Positions 32,705 through 42,060 are shown, counted from the first letter of the stretch. The stretch is 64,000 bases of DNA from JAPXRI01 sp033813635 (GCA_033813635.1 JAPXRI010000008.1:1-64000); one strand, 5' to 3'. Notes: generated by a model not told the origin, from the sequence alone. Program-made: numbers and translations.

Positions 32705-32921
32705 CTGTTCGCCTCCTTTTCTCAAATATTGTAATAGACGACACGACGTCAAAGTCAAGAGATATTGATGAATTTTTTAGAAAATCTACACATGGCGCAT
32801 CTTTCCGTTCACAATATCTGCATTGGAAACAGAATAACACAGAACCTCCCGAGCCGTCAACAGTGAACGCTCCGGACTTTTCAATATAGATCAACAATTT
32901 AGATTAAGACCCGCCGATGCG

Positions 32922-32950
32922 TTGACAGGGGTGCGTGTTTGTGTTATATT
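32922..32950 (+). promoter_or_regulatory. Promoter of the amino-sugar operon
   Basis: TTGACA (32922-32927), 17 bases, TATATT (32945-32950), 40 bases upstream of the first gene. The rest of the 286-base gap back to the MerR remnant shows nothing recognisable. Confidence 0.8.
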
Positions 32951-32990
32951 TTAACCAAATTAAATCTCATTTTGAATGGGGAGAGGTGTT

Positions 32991-34352
32991 ATGCCGACGG
33001 CTTTAATACTCGCGGCCGGGAGCGGGAGCAGGATGTGGCCGTACGCGGACGTGAGGAACAAGGCGGCGCTGCCGGTTTCGGGCAGGCCTTTGATTACCCA
33101 CACGGCGCACGCGCTGCGCGCCTGTGGGGTGGAGGATGTCGCGGTGCTCGCCGGGAGGTTCGCAAACCAGCTCAAAGCCGCGCTTTTGGGTTTTGAGGGC
33201 GTGCGGGTGGTCGAGACTCCGGAGACCGCGGGTACGGCGGACACTCTTCTGTCGGCGAGGGCGCTTGCCGGAGAGGATTTCATCGTTCTCTACGGGGACA
33301 TATTATATTCGGAAAAAGACCTCGAACGCTTTATCCGGGAATCGGCCGGTATGAAGACCGCCGCGCTGGTCGCGCCGCTGGGGCCGGAGAGCGCCGGGGA
33401 TTATATCTGCTGCGGCGTCCGGGACGGCTCGGTCGCCGAAATACTCGGGCATCCGAGGGGCGGCTGCGAGTACCGCTTTGCGGGCTTTAAATTCACGCCA
33501 GAGATATTTTCGTACCTTGAGCGCTGTCCTGACTTTTTCCCGTCCGTACAGGTGGGCATGATGCCGTCGCGCGAGCGCTTTATCGAGGCAGCCCTGGCAA
33601 AATATCTAAAAGACCACCGCGTAAGCGCGGTGGTCTGCGGGGACAGCGCCGTGGACATGGATAAGCCGTGGCATATTCTGGCGGCAAACGCGGTGTCGAA
33701 CGCGCGGATCTGCGGCGCTCTTAAGGAGAACAGCCTCGGCGAGAACGCGCAGATAGATAAAACCGCGGTGATAAACGGCTTTGTCAGGCTCGGGAAGAAC
33801 AGCCGCATCGGGCCGAACGTGATCATCGAGGGCAACTGTGTAATCGGGGACGACACCGTGGTGACGAACGGCGCGATCCTCCGGGGCGGAAACGTAATAG
33901 GCAACCGCTGCTTTATCGGCAACTGCTGCTTTATCTCCGAAAACTCGACGGTCGGTGACGGGTGCGTCGTCAACCACTGCGCGGAGCTCGATGGCGTGAT
34001 CTTTGAAAACGTATACCTCTACCATTATATGGAAATATACGGCGTAATAGGGAGCAATACGGACATCGGCGCGGCCACGGTCTGCGGTTCGCTGCGCTTT
34101 GACGACGGGGAGTGTTCAATCGACGTCAAAGGGCGGAAAGAAAGGCCGACGGGGTACTCCTGCGCGACCTTTATCGGCGATTTCTGCAGGACGGGCGTAA
34201 ACGTGACGATTATGCCCGGAAAACGGATCGGCCCGTACAGCGTGATCGGCGCCGCGACCCTTTTAAACGAGGACGTGCCGAACAACACGCTGATCTATCC
34301 GAAGCAGGAGCTGGTCAGAAAAAGCTGGGGCAGCGAAAGATACGGGTGGTAG
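32991..34352 (+). CDS. GlmU-like sugar-phosphate nucleotidyltransferase
   Basis: 453 residues. The N-terminal Rossmann-like domain starts L-I-L-A-A-G-S-G-S-R-M with the K-A-A-L-P-V lysine, as in nucleotidyltransferases. L-Y-G-D-I holds the metal-binding Asp. From about residue 240 a left-handed beta-helix with hexapeptide repeats (I-G-x-N-x-x-I type) runs nearly to the end. The order is that of GlmU, but the protein is first in an operon with a kinase, an SIS protein and GH84, so it may activate or acetylate an amino sugar salvaged by them. ATG at 32991 follows GGAGAGG. Confidence 0.82.
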   Translation: MPTALILAAGSGSRMWPYADVRNKAALPVSGRPLITHTAHALRACGVEDVAVLAGRFANQLKAALLGFEGVRVVETPETAGTADTLLSARALAGEDFIVLYGDILYSEKDLERFIRESAGMKTAALVAPLGPESAGDYICCGVRDGSVAEILGHPRGGCEYRFAGFKFTPEIFSYLERCPDFFPSVQVGMMPSRERFIEAALAKYLKDHRVSAVVCGDSAVDMDKPWHILAANAVSNARICGALKENSLGENAQIDKTAVINGFVRLGKNSRIGPNVIIEGNCVIGDDTVVTNGAILRGGNVIGNRCFIGNCCFISENSTVGDGCVVNHCAELDGVIFENVYLYHYMEIYGVIGSNTDIGAATVCGSLRFDDGECSIDVKGRKERPTGYSCATFIGDFCRTGVNVTIMPGKRIGPYSVIGAATLLNEDVPNNTLIYPKQELVRKSWGSERYGW

Positions 34353-34354
34353 GC

Positions 34355-35302
34355 ATGGAGCGGTATGTCGGAATCGACGGCGGCGGAACGAAGACCCGGG
34401 TCTCTGTCGGAGACGCGCAAGGGGCTGAGCTTAGAAGCTTTACCGTCGGGAGCACAAATCACCACAGTTCGTCGGCCGGGCATGTGAAAAACAGCGTTTG
34501 CGATATTTTTAAAGCGCTTGAGGGCGAGCTTCCGAGCATAGCCGGGATATGCTTTGCGGGCGCCGGTGTCGACACGGCGCGGGACGAGGCGTTTTACACT
34601 GGGCTGTTCAGGGAATTCGGGTATCAAAAACGCCTGCTGGTGTGCTCGGACGGTCTCGCGGCCCTTGCCGGGAGCAACGGCGGGCTCCGCGGGGCGATAC
34701 TGATCGCGGGCACCGGCTCGATTACGCTGGCGATCGCGGAGGACGGGACGCTGATCCGCGCGGGCGGCTGGGGCTACAGGACGGAGGGCTGCTGCTCGGG
34801 GTACGCGCTGGCCGTCGAGGGCATTAAGGCCGCAGGCCTTGAATACGACGGGATAGGCCCGAAGACGCTGATTACGGAGAGGCTGAAGGCTCTTCTGCGC
34901 ACGAGCGACTTTCCGGGGATCATCGACGCGGTCTACAACGGCGCGATGTCAAACGGCGAAATCGCGGCGCTCTCGCGGGCGGTCACGGAGACCTGCGGCG
35001 AGGACGAGGTCGCCAGGGCGATCGTCGACAGGGCCGCGGAGGAGGCGCTGGACACGCTGGTGCCGGTCGTAAAGAGGCTCGGGAGGGACGATTTCGATGT
35101 CGGGCTCTGCGGAGGCGTTTTCGAAAACGCGGTTCATGTCCGGCAGGCGGTCATTGAAAAAATCAACAAACGGTATCCGGTGATGAAGCCGCACCTCCCG
35201 TATTTCAACGCCGGGGTCGGCGCGCTGCGGCTCGCGGCCGGAAATATAAGCCTGAACATAACGGAGGACGGTCAGCATGTCGTGGGCGGACCAATATCTT
35301 GA
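34355..35302 (+). CDS. BadF/BadG-type kinase, N-acetylglucosamine kinase-like
   Basis: 315 residues. The start Y-V-G-I-D-G-G-G-T-K-T-R and the later I-A-G-T-G-S are the ATP-binding phosphate loops of the BadF/BadG/BcrA/BcrD ATPase family, whose sugar members include human NAGK. The gene begins two bases after the stop of the nucleotidyltransferase gene and overlaps the next by 26 bases. In this operon it probably phosphorylates GlcNAc or a related sugar released by the GH84 enzyme. Confidence 0.83.
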   Translation: MERYVGIDGGGTKTRVSVGDAQGAELRSFTVGSTNHHSSSAGHVKNSVCDIFKALEGELPSIAGICFAGAGVDTARDEAFYTGLFREFGYQKRLLVCSDGLAALAGSNGGLRGAILIAGTGSITLAIAEDGTLIRAGGWGYRTEGCCSGYALAVEGIKAAGLEYDGIGPKTLITERLKALLRTSDFPGIIDAVYNGAMSNGEIAALSRAVTETCGEDEVARAIVDRAAEEALDTLVPVVKRLGRDDFDVGLCGGVFENAVHVRQAVIEKINKRYPVMKPHLPYFNAGVGALRLAAGNISLNITEDGQHVVGGPIS

Positions 35303-36014
35303 AAACACAATAGAACTGCTTAAAAAAGTGAAGGACAGCCAGCGGGACAACATTATCAGAGCCGCCGAAATGACCGCGGACTCGGTTGAAAACGGCGGAA
35401 TGCTGTTCGTGTTCGGCACGGGGCATTCGCATATGCTCGCGGAGGAGCTTTTTTACAGGGCCGGAGGCCTGGTCGACGTGTATCCGATCCTCGAGGAGAG
35501 CCTGATGCTGCACAACGGCGCGGCTAAGAGCTCCGACATTGAGCGGCTCGAGGGCTACGCGGCGATTATTTTAAAGCATACACCGCTCAAGCGAGGCGAT
35601 ACGATTATAATCGCGTCGAACTCCGGAAGAAACGCGTTGACCGTCGAGATGGCGGTGGAGAGCCGGAAGCTCGGCGCGAACGTGATAGCGCTCACGTCGC
35701 TCAAGCACTCGACCGCTCAGGCGCCGCGCCACTCCAGCGGGAAAAAGCTCTACGAGGTGGCGAACCTGGTGATTGACAACCAGGGCTGCGTCGGTGACGC
35801 GAGCGTGCGCTTTGAGGAGATCGGGAAAAACGTGGGCGCCACGTCCAGCGTCGTAGGCTGCGCGGTGCTGGAAGCGGTGGTATGCGAGGCGGTCGGTATC
35901 TTGATTAAGCGGGGGAAAAAGCCGAACGTCTATCTGTCGAGCAACGTCAGCGGCGGCGACGAGGTGAACGAGGCGTACCTGAAACGCTATGCCGGGAAAA
36001 TCAAGCCGCTGTAG
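35277..36014 (+). CDS. SIS domain sugar-phosphate protein (UPF0309-like)
   Basis: 245 residues. One SIS domain: F-V-F-G-T-G-H-S-H near 47 and I-I-A-S-N-S-G-R-N near 105 form the sugar-phosphate-binding loops. It resembles MurNAc-6-phosphate etherase relatives and UPF0309. The start lies 26 bases inside the kinase gene, so translation is coupled. It probably isomerises or cleaves the phosphosugar made by that kinase. Confidence 0.82.
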   Translation: MSWADQYLENTIELLKKVKDSQRDNIIRAAEMTADSVENGGMLFVFGTGHSHMLAEELFYRAGGLVDVYPILEESLMLHNGAAKSSDIERLEGYAAIILKHTPLKRGDTIIIASNSGRNALTVEMAVESRKLGANVIALTSLKHSTAQAPRHSSGKKLYEVANLVIDNQGCVGDASVRFEEIGKNVGATSSVVGCAVLEAVVCEAVGILIKRGKKPNVYLSSNVSGGDEVNEAYLKRYAGKIKPL

Positions 36015-36034
36015 CCCGCGGGGAGGGTGAGCGT

Positions 36035-37687
36035 ATGGAAAACTACCTTTTGTTCAGGGAAATCACAGACATCGGCGAAAAGCTCGAAATCTCAGAAATT
36101 AGGTTTGACCGCCGCAGGAAAGAGCTCGGGGAGATGCTTGAAAGCGTCGAAATCCCGGGCTATGCGGGAAAAATTTCCCTGAAGGGGACCGCGGCGTTCC
36201 CGTATCCGGACAGGGTGGCCGACGGATGCGGGAACAGGGAGGCGTACGGCATCGTTGTGAAAAAAGACGGCGTGATTTTTTTCTGCGACAGCGCGCGGGC
36301 GCTGTTCTACGCGCTGACCACACTTTCAAAATTCGCCGTGCGGAACGGCGGCGTCTATCAGGGCGTTTACAGCGATTATCCGTCGTTTAAAATCCGCGGC
36401 ATGATCGAGGGTTTTTACGGCAGACCGTGGACGATGGCCCGGCGGGAAAAAGCCCTTGAAATCATGGCGGAAAACCGTATGAACACTTATATTTACGGCC
36501 CGAAGGACGACCCCTATCACCGGGATTTCTGGCGCAGGCGGTATGACGACGAGAGCATCGGCATCGTCAGGGAGATGCTCTCGCTGTGTGAGAAGAACCA
36601 TCTGGATATGCATTATATGCTCGCTCCCGGGCTGGACATCGAGTATTCCTCCGACGATGAGCTGTCCGCCGCCGTCGCGAAATACAGGCAGGTGTACGAT
36701 CTGGGCGTTACGAAGTTCGGTCTTCTGCTCGACGATATTTCCCCGGATTTCACCCATGAAAGCGACAGGAAAAGCTTCGACACGCTGGCGGATGCCCATA
36801 TCTCCCTTACAAACCGTATTTACGGGGAATTGAAAAAAATCGACAAAAGCATTGAGCTGGTTGTCTGCCCGACGCAGTATTACGGAAGGGGAGACGAGGA
36901 GTACATCTCCCGCCTCGGAAAGGGAATCCCGGAGGACTGCAGGCTGTTTTTTACGGGCGAAAAAATCTGCTCTGCGAAAATCACGACCAAGCAGGCGGAA
37001 TTCCTGTATCGGAACACAAATCACAAGGCGCTGTACTGGGACAATTACCCCGTTAACGACTGCGAGATGGTCAATGAATTCCATATTTCGCCAATCATCA
37101 ACCGGGACACGGATTTGCACAGGTACTCCGAGGGCATAACGCTCAACCCGATGGAGGCGGCGAACTGCTCGCTGTTCTCCATTATCACCTACGCGCATTT
37201 CATGTGGGACAGCGAGGCGTACGACCCAGAAAGGAGCTACGGCGAGTCCGTTTCGTCCCTTATCGGCACCGGATTTGCGGAGCCGATGAGGGTTTTCTCG
37301 GGTTTTCTGTATAAATCCTGTCTTTTGCGTCATGGATGGCATTACCGATACGAAAAGCCCGAGCGCTACCATGAAACCGTAGCGGGACTGATCGAAAGAC
37401 GCGATTTTACGGGCTTGCGGGAATATATGGCTTACGCGAGGGAGCAGCTCTTAGAGCTCAGGGACCTGCCCGAGGAGTACCGCCGGGAGTTTCAAAGGTG
37501 GCATGACACGGCGCTTGCGTGCTGCGACATCTTTATCGGGCTTCTTGACGGCATCGGGAGCGGTAAGGGCTTTGAGGAGCTCACAACGCCCCTTGTCCGC
37601 TACTTCTGCCGCGCGGAGGACGTAATGAAGCACGAGGCGGAAAGGCTGCTGTACGCGGTTTATGACGAGATGAAACAGGTTTATTAA
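36035..37687 (+). CDS. GH84 family beta-N-acetylglucosaminidase, cytoplasmic
   Basis: 550 residues. An N-terminal beta-alpha domain (1-115) precedes the TIM barrel. R-G-M-I-E-G-F-Y-G-R-P-W at 121-132 and the adjacent catalytic pair Asp233-Asp234 (L-L-D-D-I) are the GH84 signature (O-GlcNAcase and hyaluronidase-like). The neighbouring acetamido oxygen acts as nucleophile in this family. There is no signal peptide, so the enzyme acts on imported GlcNAc-containing oligosaccharides or on cytoplasmic substrates. It is the last gene of the four-gene operon before a terminator. Confidence 0.87.
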   Translation: MENYLLFREITDIGEKLEISEIRFDRRRKELGEMLESVEIPGYAGKISLKGTAAFPYPDRVADGCGNREAYGIVVKKDGVIFFCDSARALFYALTTLSKFAVRNGGVYQGVYSDYPSFKIRGMIEGFYGRPWTMARREKALEIMAENRMNTYIYGPKDDPYHRDFWRRRYDDESIGIVREMLSLCEKNHLDMHYMLAPGLDIEYSSDDELSAAVAKYRQVYDLGVTKFGLLLDDISPDFTHESDRKSFDTLADAHISLTNRIYGELKKIDKSIELVVCPTQYYGRGDEEYISRLGKGIPEDCRLFFTGEKICSAKITTKQAEFLYRNTNHKALYWDNYPVNDCEMVNEFHISPIINRDTDLHRYSEGITLNPMEAANCSLFSIITYAHFMWDSEAYDPERSYGESVSSLIGTGFAEPMRVFSGFLYKSCLLRHGWHYRYEKPERYHETVAGLIERRDFTGLREYMAYAREQLLELRDLPEEYRREFQRWHDTALACCDIFIGLLDGIGSGKGFEELTTPLVRYFCRAEDVMKHEAERLLYAVYDEMKQVY

Positions 37688-37695
37688 AAAAATGG

Positions 37696-37737
37696 CCGCT
37701 GTAAAATGCCAGATGCATTTCGCAGCGGTTATTTCTT
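37696..37737 (+). terminator. Terminator of the amino-sugar operon
   Basis: A 14-bp stem with two mismatched pairs (37696-37709 with 37715-37728) followed by TTATTTCTT. Confidence 0.7.
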
Positions 37738-37825
37738 ATACCTTAATTATATAAGACGAAACGGGTCATTCAATGGAGCGGTTTTCGAAATATCCAAACC
37801 TGATTCAACTAATAGTTAAATAGCA

Positions 37826-38878
37826 TTATTTTTCGTACCAGTAGGTACGGTATTTGCGAAAGGCCTCGCAGACGTAGGCGACCTGGTCGGGGCCGGTGGG
37901 CGGGTAGACGCCGTAGATGAACTCAAGACCGCCCTCCCTGGAGCCGAGCACCTTGACCTCCTCCTCGATGAGCTCGGAAATCTCGTTTCTCGTACCGCGG
38001 GGGGTGATTTTGGAACGGTCAAGATCGAGCCTGATGCAGACCCGGCCTTTCAGCGCTTTCTCGAGATTTCGGATGCCGTTGCAGAGGTCCTGCGGGTTGA
38101 TGATATCCATGCCTATCGAAATCAGGTCGTCCAGAATCGGGAGGATGTACCCGTCGCTATGAATGGCGACCTTCACGCCGTTTTCGCGGCAGGGGGCGAT
38201 CAGCTTTTTGTAGGAGGGGGCGATGTAGCGCAAAAACATGTCCCGGCTGATGACCATTGACGACTCCGCCCCCAGGTCCTCAGGGAGCTCTATCACGTCC
38301 ACCCCGGCGGAGCAGTAGTTTTTCACGACCTTGAGGTTTTCCTGGTCGATGATGTCGATCAGTTCGAAGAGCTTCGGTTCCTCCTCGGCCATATCGATCA
38401 TCAGGTTTTCAAAGCCGCGCAGATACTGGAGGCGTAGAAAAAGAAAGCCGTGGACGAGCGCGCCGACGGTGAGCTCGCCGTTCTTCTTCCTTTCGGCGAT
38501 TCTTTTAAACTCGCCGGGCCAGTCCCGTCTGCCGCCCCGATCCTTCCATACATCGGAGTCCGGCGCGCGGTAGGAAGTGAGCTTGCTCCAGTCGTCAAGC
38601 GGGGGATCGATGGTGCAGCCCTCGATGCCGTACATTTTATAATGCCATTGGTAGCCCCAGGCGTCTCTTTCCGTGATGTCGCAGGTGCCGTCGCCGTATT
38701 TTTCGTAGTCAATCTGTCCGGCCTTGAAGCCCGGAAAGAAATCCGGAAACCGCGCCATCACGGCCTCCATGTCGCCCCGGTGTTTGATTAGCGAGGCGAG
38801 ATTCATCGAAATAGTGACGGGTATCCGCTCGGGAAAGCCGAACCCTACCGTTCGCAGGTAGTTTTCTCTGTCGGTCAT
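37826..38878 (-). CDS. Uroporphyrinogen decarboxylase-like (URO-D) family protein
   Basis: 350 residues of the URO-D/MtaA-type barrel. H-S-D-G and Y-G-V-Y-P-P resemble the conserved patches in the C-terminal half of such proteins. Many clostridial members are not in haem synthesis but in methyl transfer or carbohydrate loci; no corrinoid protein or haem gene is near. ATG at 38878 follows GGAGGTG at 6 bases and overlaps the deacetylase stop (TGATG). The substrate is unknown. Confidence 0.78.
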   Translation of the reverse strand: MTDRENYLRTVGFGFPERIPVTISMNLASLIKHRGDMEAVMARFPDFFPGFKAGQIDYEKYGDGTCDITERDAWGYQWHYKMYGIEGCTIDPPLDDWSKLTSYRAPDSDVWKDRGGRRDWPGEFKRIAERKKNGELTVGALVHGFLFLRLQYLRGFENLMIDMAEEEPKLFELIDIIDQENLKVVKNYCSAGVDVIELPEDLGAESSMVISRDMFLRYIAPSYKKLIAPCRENGVKVAIHSDGYILPILDDLISIGMDIINPQDLCNGIRNLEKALKGRVCIRLDLDRSKITPRGTRNEISELIEEEVKVLGSREGGLEFIYGVYPPTGPDQVAYVCEAFRKYRTYWYEK

Positions 38879-39570
38879 CAAGACACCTCCATGTGCGAGA
38901 CAACGCCGGCGTTCGTGGCGTAAATGATATCGGCCTTGCCGGCTATCTTTTCGCAGAAGCGCTCGAAGCGGTCCCAACTGTTATATTTGTCGAATTCGAA
39001 CGAGTGTCCCCAGACATAGAACAGCATATCGGTCTCGGGTTTGGCGGAGATAAACCGGTCTGCGAGCTCAAACAGGTCATCGTCCTCCGCCCTGCAGGTG
39101 GGGTGCCAGGTCATAAGCCTTTCGGGGAGCTCGAAGGTGTGGTGGGCGTTCGTCGTGCGGGCGTAGCGAATCGGCGTGTTTTCGACGATCGTGCTGATTA
39201 CGAATTCGTTGTAAAAGGGACCGCCGGGATACGCCATGCCTGTCACAGGGTAGCCGCAGAGCGCCTCCAGCGCCCTGCGGTCGCCGTCGACCTCTTGTAT
39301 AATCTGTTCTTTGTCGAGCGTTAAAAGATTCGGGTGGGTTCGCGTGTGGACCGCGACCTCGTGGCCGGCGTAGAGGTCATGTACCTGCGAAGCCTCGATT
39401 TCCGTATGGTCGCAGTCAATGCCGTCATGCATTATTCTGTGGTGTGTGCCGAAAAGACCGGAATTAAGATTAAATGTACATTTTAAACCGTATCGGTCGA
39501 TAAGCCCGACAAAGCGTATATCCTGCACGGTGCCGTCGTCAAAGCTTAACGTGAAAAACTTCTTTACCAT
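38878..39570 (-). CDS. Polysaccharide deacetylase family (NodB-like) protein
   Basis: 230 residues. S-F-D-D-G-T near the start supplies the catalytic and metal-binding Asp residues. H-T-R-T-H-P holds the two metal-binding His of motif 2. There is no signal peptide, unlike secreted chitin or peptidoglycan deacetylases, so it acts in the cytoplasm. It is translationally coupled to the URO-D-like gene. De-N-acetylation of a sugar from the adjacent amino-sugar pathway is plausible. Confidence 0.82.
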   Translation of the reverse strand: MVKKFFTLSFDDGTVQDIRFVGLIDRYGLKCTFNLNSGLFGTHHRIMHDGIDCDHTEIEASQVHDLYAGHEVAVHTRTHPNLLTLDKEQIIQEVDGDRRALEALCGYPVTGMAYPGGPFYNEFVISTIVENTPIRYARTTNAHHTFELPERLMTWHPTCRAEDDDLFELADRFISAKPETDMLFYVWGHSFEFDKYNSWDRFERFCEKIAGKADIIYATNAGVVSHMEVS

Positions 39571-39720
39571 GCTTTTCCCTCCGTTCTATAGGCACCATTA
39601 TAACATATCCGGCGCCGGAAATACAGCCGAAAGTCTCAAATGAATCGGATGTTTTTTAGGGAAGCATGGGATATCCTGCGCCGCGGCGGGGCCGCTTGTC
39701 CCCGGGCGATTCCAGTACAG

Positions 39721-39749
39721 TTGACAAAGAAAGCGTTTTACTTTATAAT
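39721..39749 (+). promoter_or_regulatory. Perfect consensus promoter before the 722-residue protein
   Basis: TTGACA (39721-39726), 17 bases, TATAAT (39744-39749); twelve of twelve positions match. The ATG lies 45 bases further. Confidence 0.88.
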
Positions 39750-39793
39750 TCAGATGAGAAATCGATAAATCCCACGCAAGAGGAGGTCTGACC

Positions 39794-41962
39794 ATGGGTG
39801 GTAAAAGAGATTACCAGGGGAGCCCTATAGAGATGAAGGAAACCTATCAGCGTTTCGCCATCCGAAAGCGAATAGCAGAGGCTCCGGAAAGGGCGGCCGC
39901 GCTGCTGGCGTGCCCGAAAACCAGGCTGACCGCCGCGCAGGCGAAAAGGCTGCCGCCTTATCTCGGCAGGCGCGACATTACCTGCGTTTACGAGGGAAAC
40001 GACCGCATACTCTGGGTGGGCAGCCGGGAGGGACTCTGGCGCATAAACGAAAAGGAGCCTGAGCCGCTGGACAGAGTGCAGTGCTTCCGGGCGACAGCGT
40101 TTTTGTTGGATAATCATGTCAGGGTTATCCAGTCCGACGGGGATAACGGCGTATGGGTGCTGACCGCCACCGGGGTCTCCCATATTGGGATGCGGCTGAT
40201 GAACGCCCGGGCGAAAGCCGAGCTGCTCTCCGAGATTAACTATAAATACATGAACCGCCGCGGCATGGTGAGCGGGGGGAGATGGGATCCGGTCAAGAAG
40301 ACCTTTGTGGGTCATCCCTCGGACAACGACGGGCTATGGACCTCCCTTGTGGCGATGGGGGATCTGTGCCGTTATGCCGTTCTGAGGGACGAGGGAACAG
40401 CTTCCAAGGCGGAAATCGAAAGGGCGAAGAAGCTTGCCACGCTGTGGACGGAGGCCTGCCTGCTGCTGGCCTATATTCCTGGCTGGAAGGGTTATGTACC
40501 TTCCTTTGTCCGCTACAACAAGCCGGCCAGCAACCGCGCCAGCGACGAGTACTTAATCGAGGGCAGGGAGAACAAGACGACGCTGCCGGACCACGGGCCG
40601 GTCGGCATGGTCGAATACGTGCCCGCGCCCGCGAACCCCCAGGACTGGGCGACGATAGACACGATGCCCGAAATCGTCTTCAAGAATGTTGAGGGCTATA
40701 TCGCGCGGTCCTACCATGTGAATTCCTCGGAAGACCCCGTACCCTTCGGGGATGGCGTTTTCTTTCGGAAAAAGTTCAAGCCGGACGGGAAGCTGGTCTC
40801 GGTGCGCATTCCCACATCCTCGGACAAGGGCGACGATATCCCGCCGCTGCTGACAATAGACAGCTCGATGGAGATTCCCGAACGGCTGAAAAAGCTTTAC
40901 AACACCATCATCAACCCCGATACCGGCAAATGCTATCGGGACGATGACATCATATATAAATGCGACACCTCGAACGACGAGCTTGTGGGGCATTACGCGC
41001 TCTGGCACCTGGCCTACGATATTCTCGGGCCGGACGATCCGGAGCTCGCCGAGATTATCAGGGTGATCGCGGCGAGGCACGCCCGGCACATCAGGGATAA
41101 CGGCTACTGCCTGACGGACGCCGGGGGCCAGCCGACCTCGTGGGCGAGGATGAGCAGAGAGTACTATATGAATAAGGACTTCTACGGCATCACCGACGCG
41201 CCGCTGGGGCTCTCCATCCTTCTGCAGCTGTTCAAGGTGGCTTACCATGTCACGGGGGATGGGCAGTGGAACGCGGAATACCGGAAGCTGGCGCTCGAAG
41301 AGCCGTACCGCTACGCCGACCTGCTGAGCGAGTATTACGAGCGCTCCGCCGCGGGGATCAGAAAGCGGTCGGACCGGTACCTCGACGACGAGGAGGTGCT
41401 GAATCTCGTAATAAAGACGGCAAACTACTCCGATATCAGGATGTCGGCGGTCTCGTATTATACGCTTATGCAGCTGGAGGACGACGAGGTTATCAGGGAA
41501 AAATACCTTGCGGGCGTCGAGTCCTGGTGGAAATATCTGAAATACTCCCGGGACGTCGAATGGTATCTTACTTACCAGCTAGCCCACCCGGAGGCCGAGC
41601 AATTCGACGGCTTCGGCAGGTCGTGCGGCGAAATGATCCGCTGGCAGCTGATGCATTTCCCGCTGAACAACCGGATGTTTGTAATTGATAATAGGACGAG
41701 GCCGGGTGTCTTTGAAGACAGCTCAAGGCTCTGGTATGAGAATTACAAGCTCCCGTGCGCCCTCTGCATGGAAGAGCGGGGCTCCGGCGGCAGCAACGTC
41801 TACAATTCGGTCGACGGCAGCAGGGACGTATGTCTGGAGAAGACGTACAATATGAGCATGCCGTACTGGATAGGCAGGTATAACAAGCTGCTGAAGGAGA
41901 CCGGCAAAAGAGGCGACGTAACGCTTGCGGATATAGAAAAACTGATTTTCCAGGACAGATGA
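39794..41962 (+). CDS. Large uncharacterised protein, beta-propeller-like N-terminus plus helical toroid
   Basis: 722 residues, no signal peptide. Residues 60-130 contain blade-like repeats (D-R-I-L-W-V-G-S-R-E-G-L-W and N-G-V-W-V-L-T-A-T-G-V) as in two-component regulator propellers, but only about two blades. From about 160 a long helical region rich in Trp, Tyr and Asp with D-N-D-G-L-W-T-S suggests an (alpha/alpha)6 toroid like that of several lyases and hydrolases. I do not know this architecture. A perfect promoter and a terminator flank it. It lies in a carbohydrate locus, so a glycan-active enzyme is possible. Confidence 0.7.
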   Translation: MGGKRDYQGSPIEMKETYQRFAIRKRIAEAPERAAALLACPKTRLTAAQAKRLPPYLGRRDITCVYEGNDRILWVGSREGLWRINEKEPEPLDRVQCFRATAFLLDNHVRVIQSDGDNGVWVLTATGVSHIGMRLMNARAKAELLSEINYKYMNRRGMVSGGRWDPVKKTFVGHPSDNDGLWTSLVAMGDLCRYAVLRDEGTASKAEIERAKKLATLWTEACLLLAYIPGWKGYVPSFVRYNKPASNRASDEYLIEGRENKTTLPDHGPVGMVEYVPAPANPQDWATIDTMPEIVFKNVEGYIARSYHVNSSEDPVPFGDGVFFRKKFKPDGKLVSVRIPTSSDKGDDIPPLLTIDSSMEIPERLKKLYNTIINPDTGKCYRDDDIIYKCDTSNDELVGHYALWHLAYDILGPDDPELAEIIRVIAARHARHIRDNGYCLTDAGGQPTSWARMSREYYMNKDFYGITDAPLGLSILLQLFKVAYHVTGDGQWNAEYRKLALEEPYRYADLLSEYYERSAAGIRKRSDRYLDDEEVLNLVIKTANYSDIRMSAVSYYTLMQLEDDEVIREKYLAGVESWWKYLKYSRDVEWYLTYQLAHPEAEQFDGFGRSCGEMIRWQLMHFPLNNRMFVIDNRTRPGVFEDSSRLWYENYKLPCALCMEERGSGGSNVYNSVDGSRDVCLEKTYNMSMPYWIGRYNKLLKETGKRGDVTLADIEKLIFQDR

Positions 41963-41967
41963 AATAA

Positions 41968-41998
41968 GCCCGCCGCTTAAAACGCGGCGGGCGATTTT
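41968..41998 (+). terminator. Terminator after the 722-residue protein gene
   Basis: A perfect 9-bp stem GCCCGCCGC/GCGGCGGGC (41968-41976, 41984-41992), then GATTTT. The 3' arm and tail recur in the terminator at 44421-44453. Confidence 0.85.
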
Positions 41999-42060
41999 AA
42001 TGCCCGGAAGCGTAAAGCGGCTTGACAAGGGGCGGAAACTGCATTAGTATACATTCTGTC
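41985..42060 (+). repeat. Duplicated terminator arm and tRNA promoter, copy 1
   Basis: 76 bases align without gaps to 44439-44514 with 13 mismatches by hand count (about 83% identity). The block includes the terminator 3' arm, TTGACA (42022-42027), a 17-base spacer and TAGTAT (42045-42050). In copy 2 this promoter drives tRNA-Leu. Here it is followed by a decayed tRNA and may drive the GH36 gene. Confidence 0.8.

Noticed and set aside
36326..37372. 348-codon antisense frame inside the GH84 gene
   Set aside because: Shadow ORF; the sense strand has catalytic GH84 motifs and an operon context.
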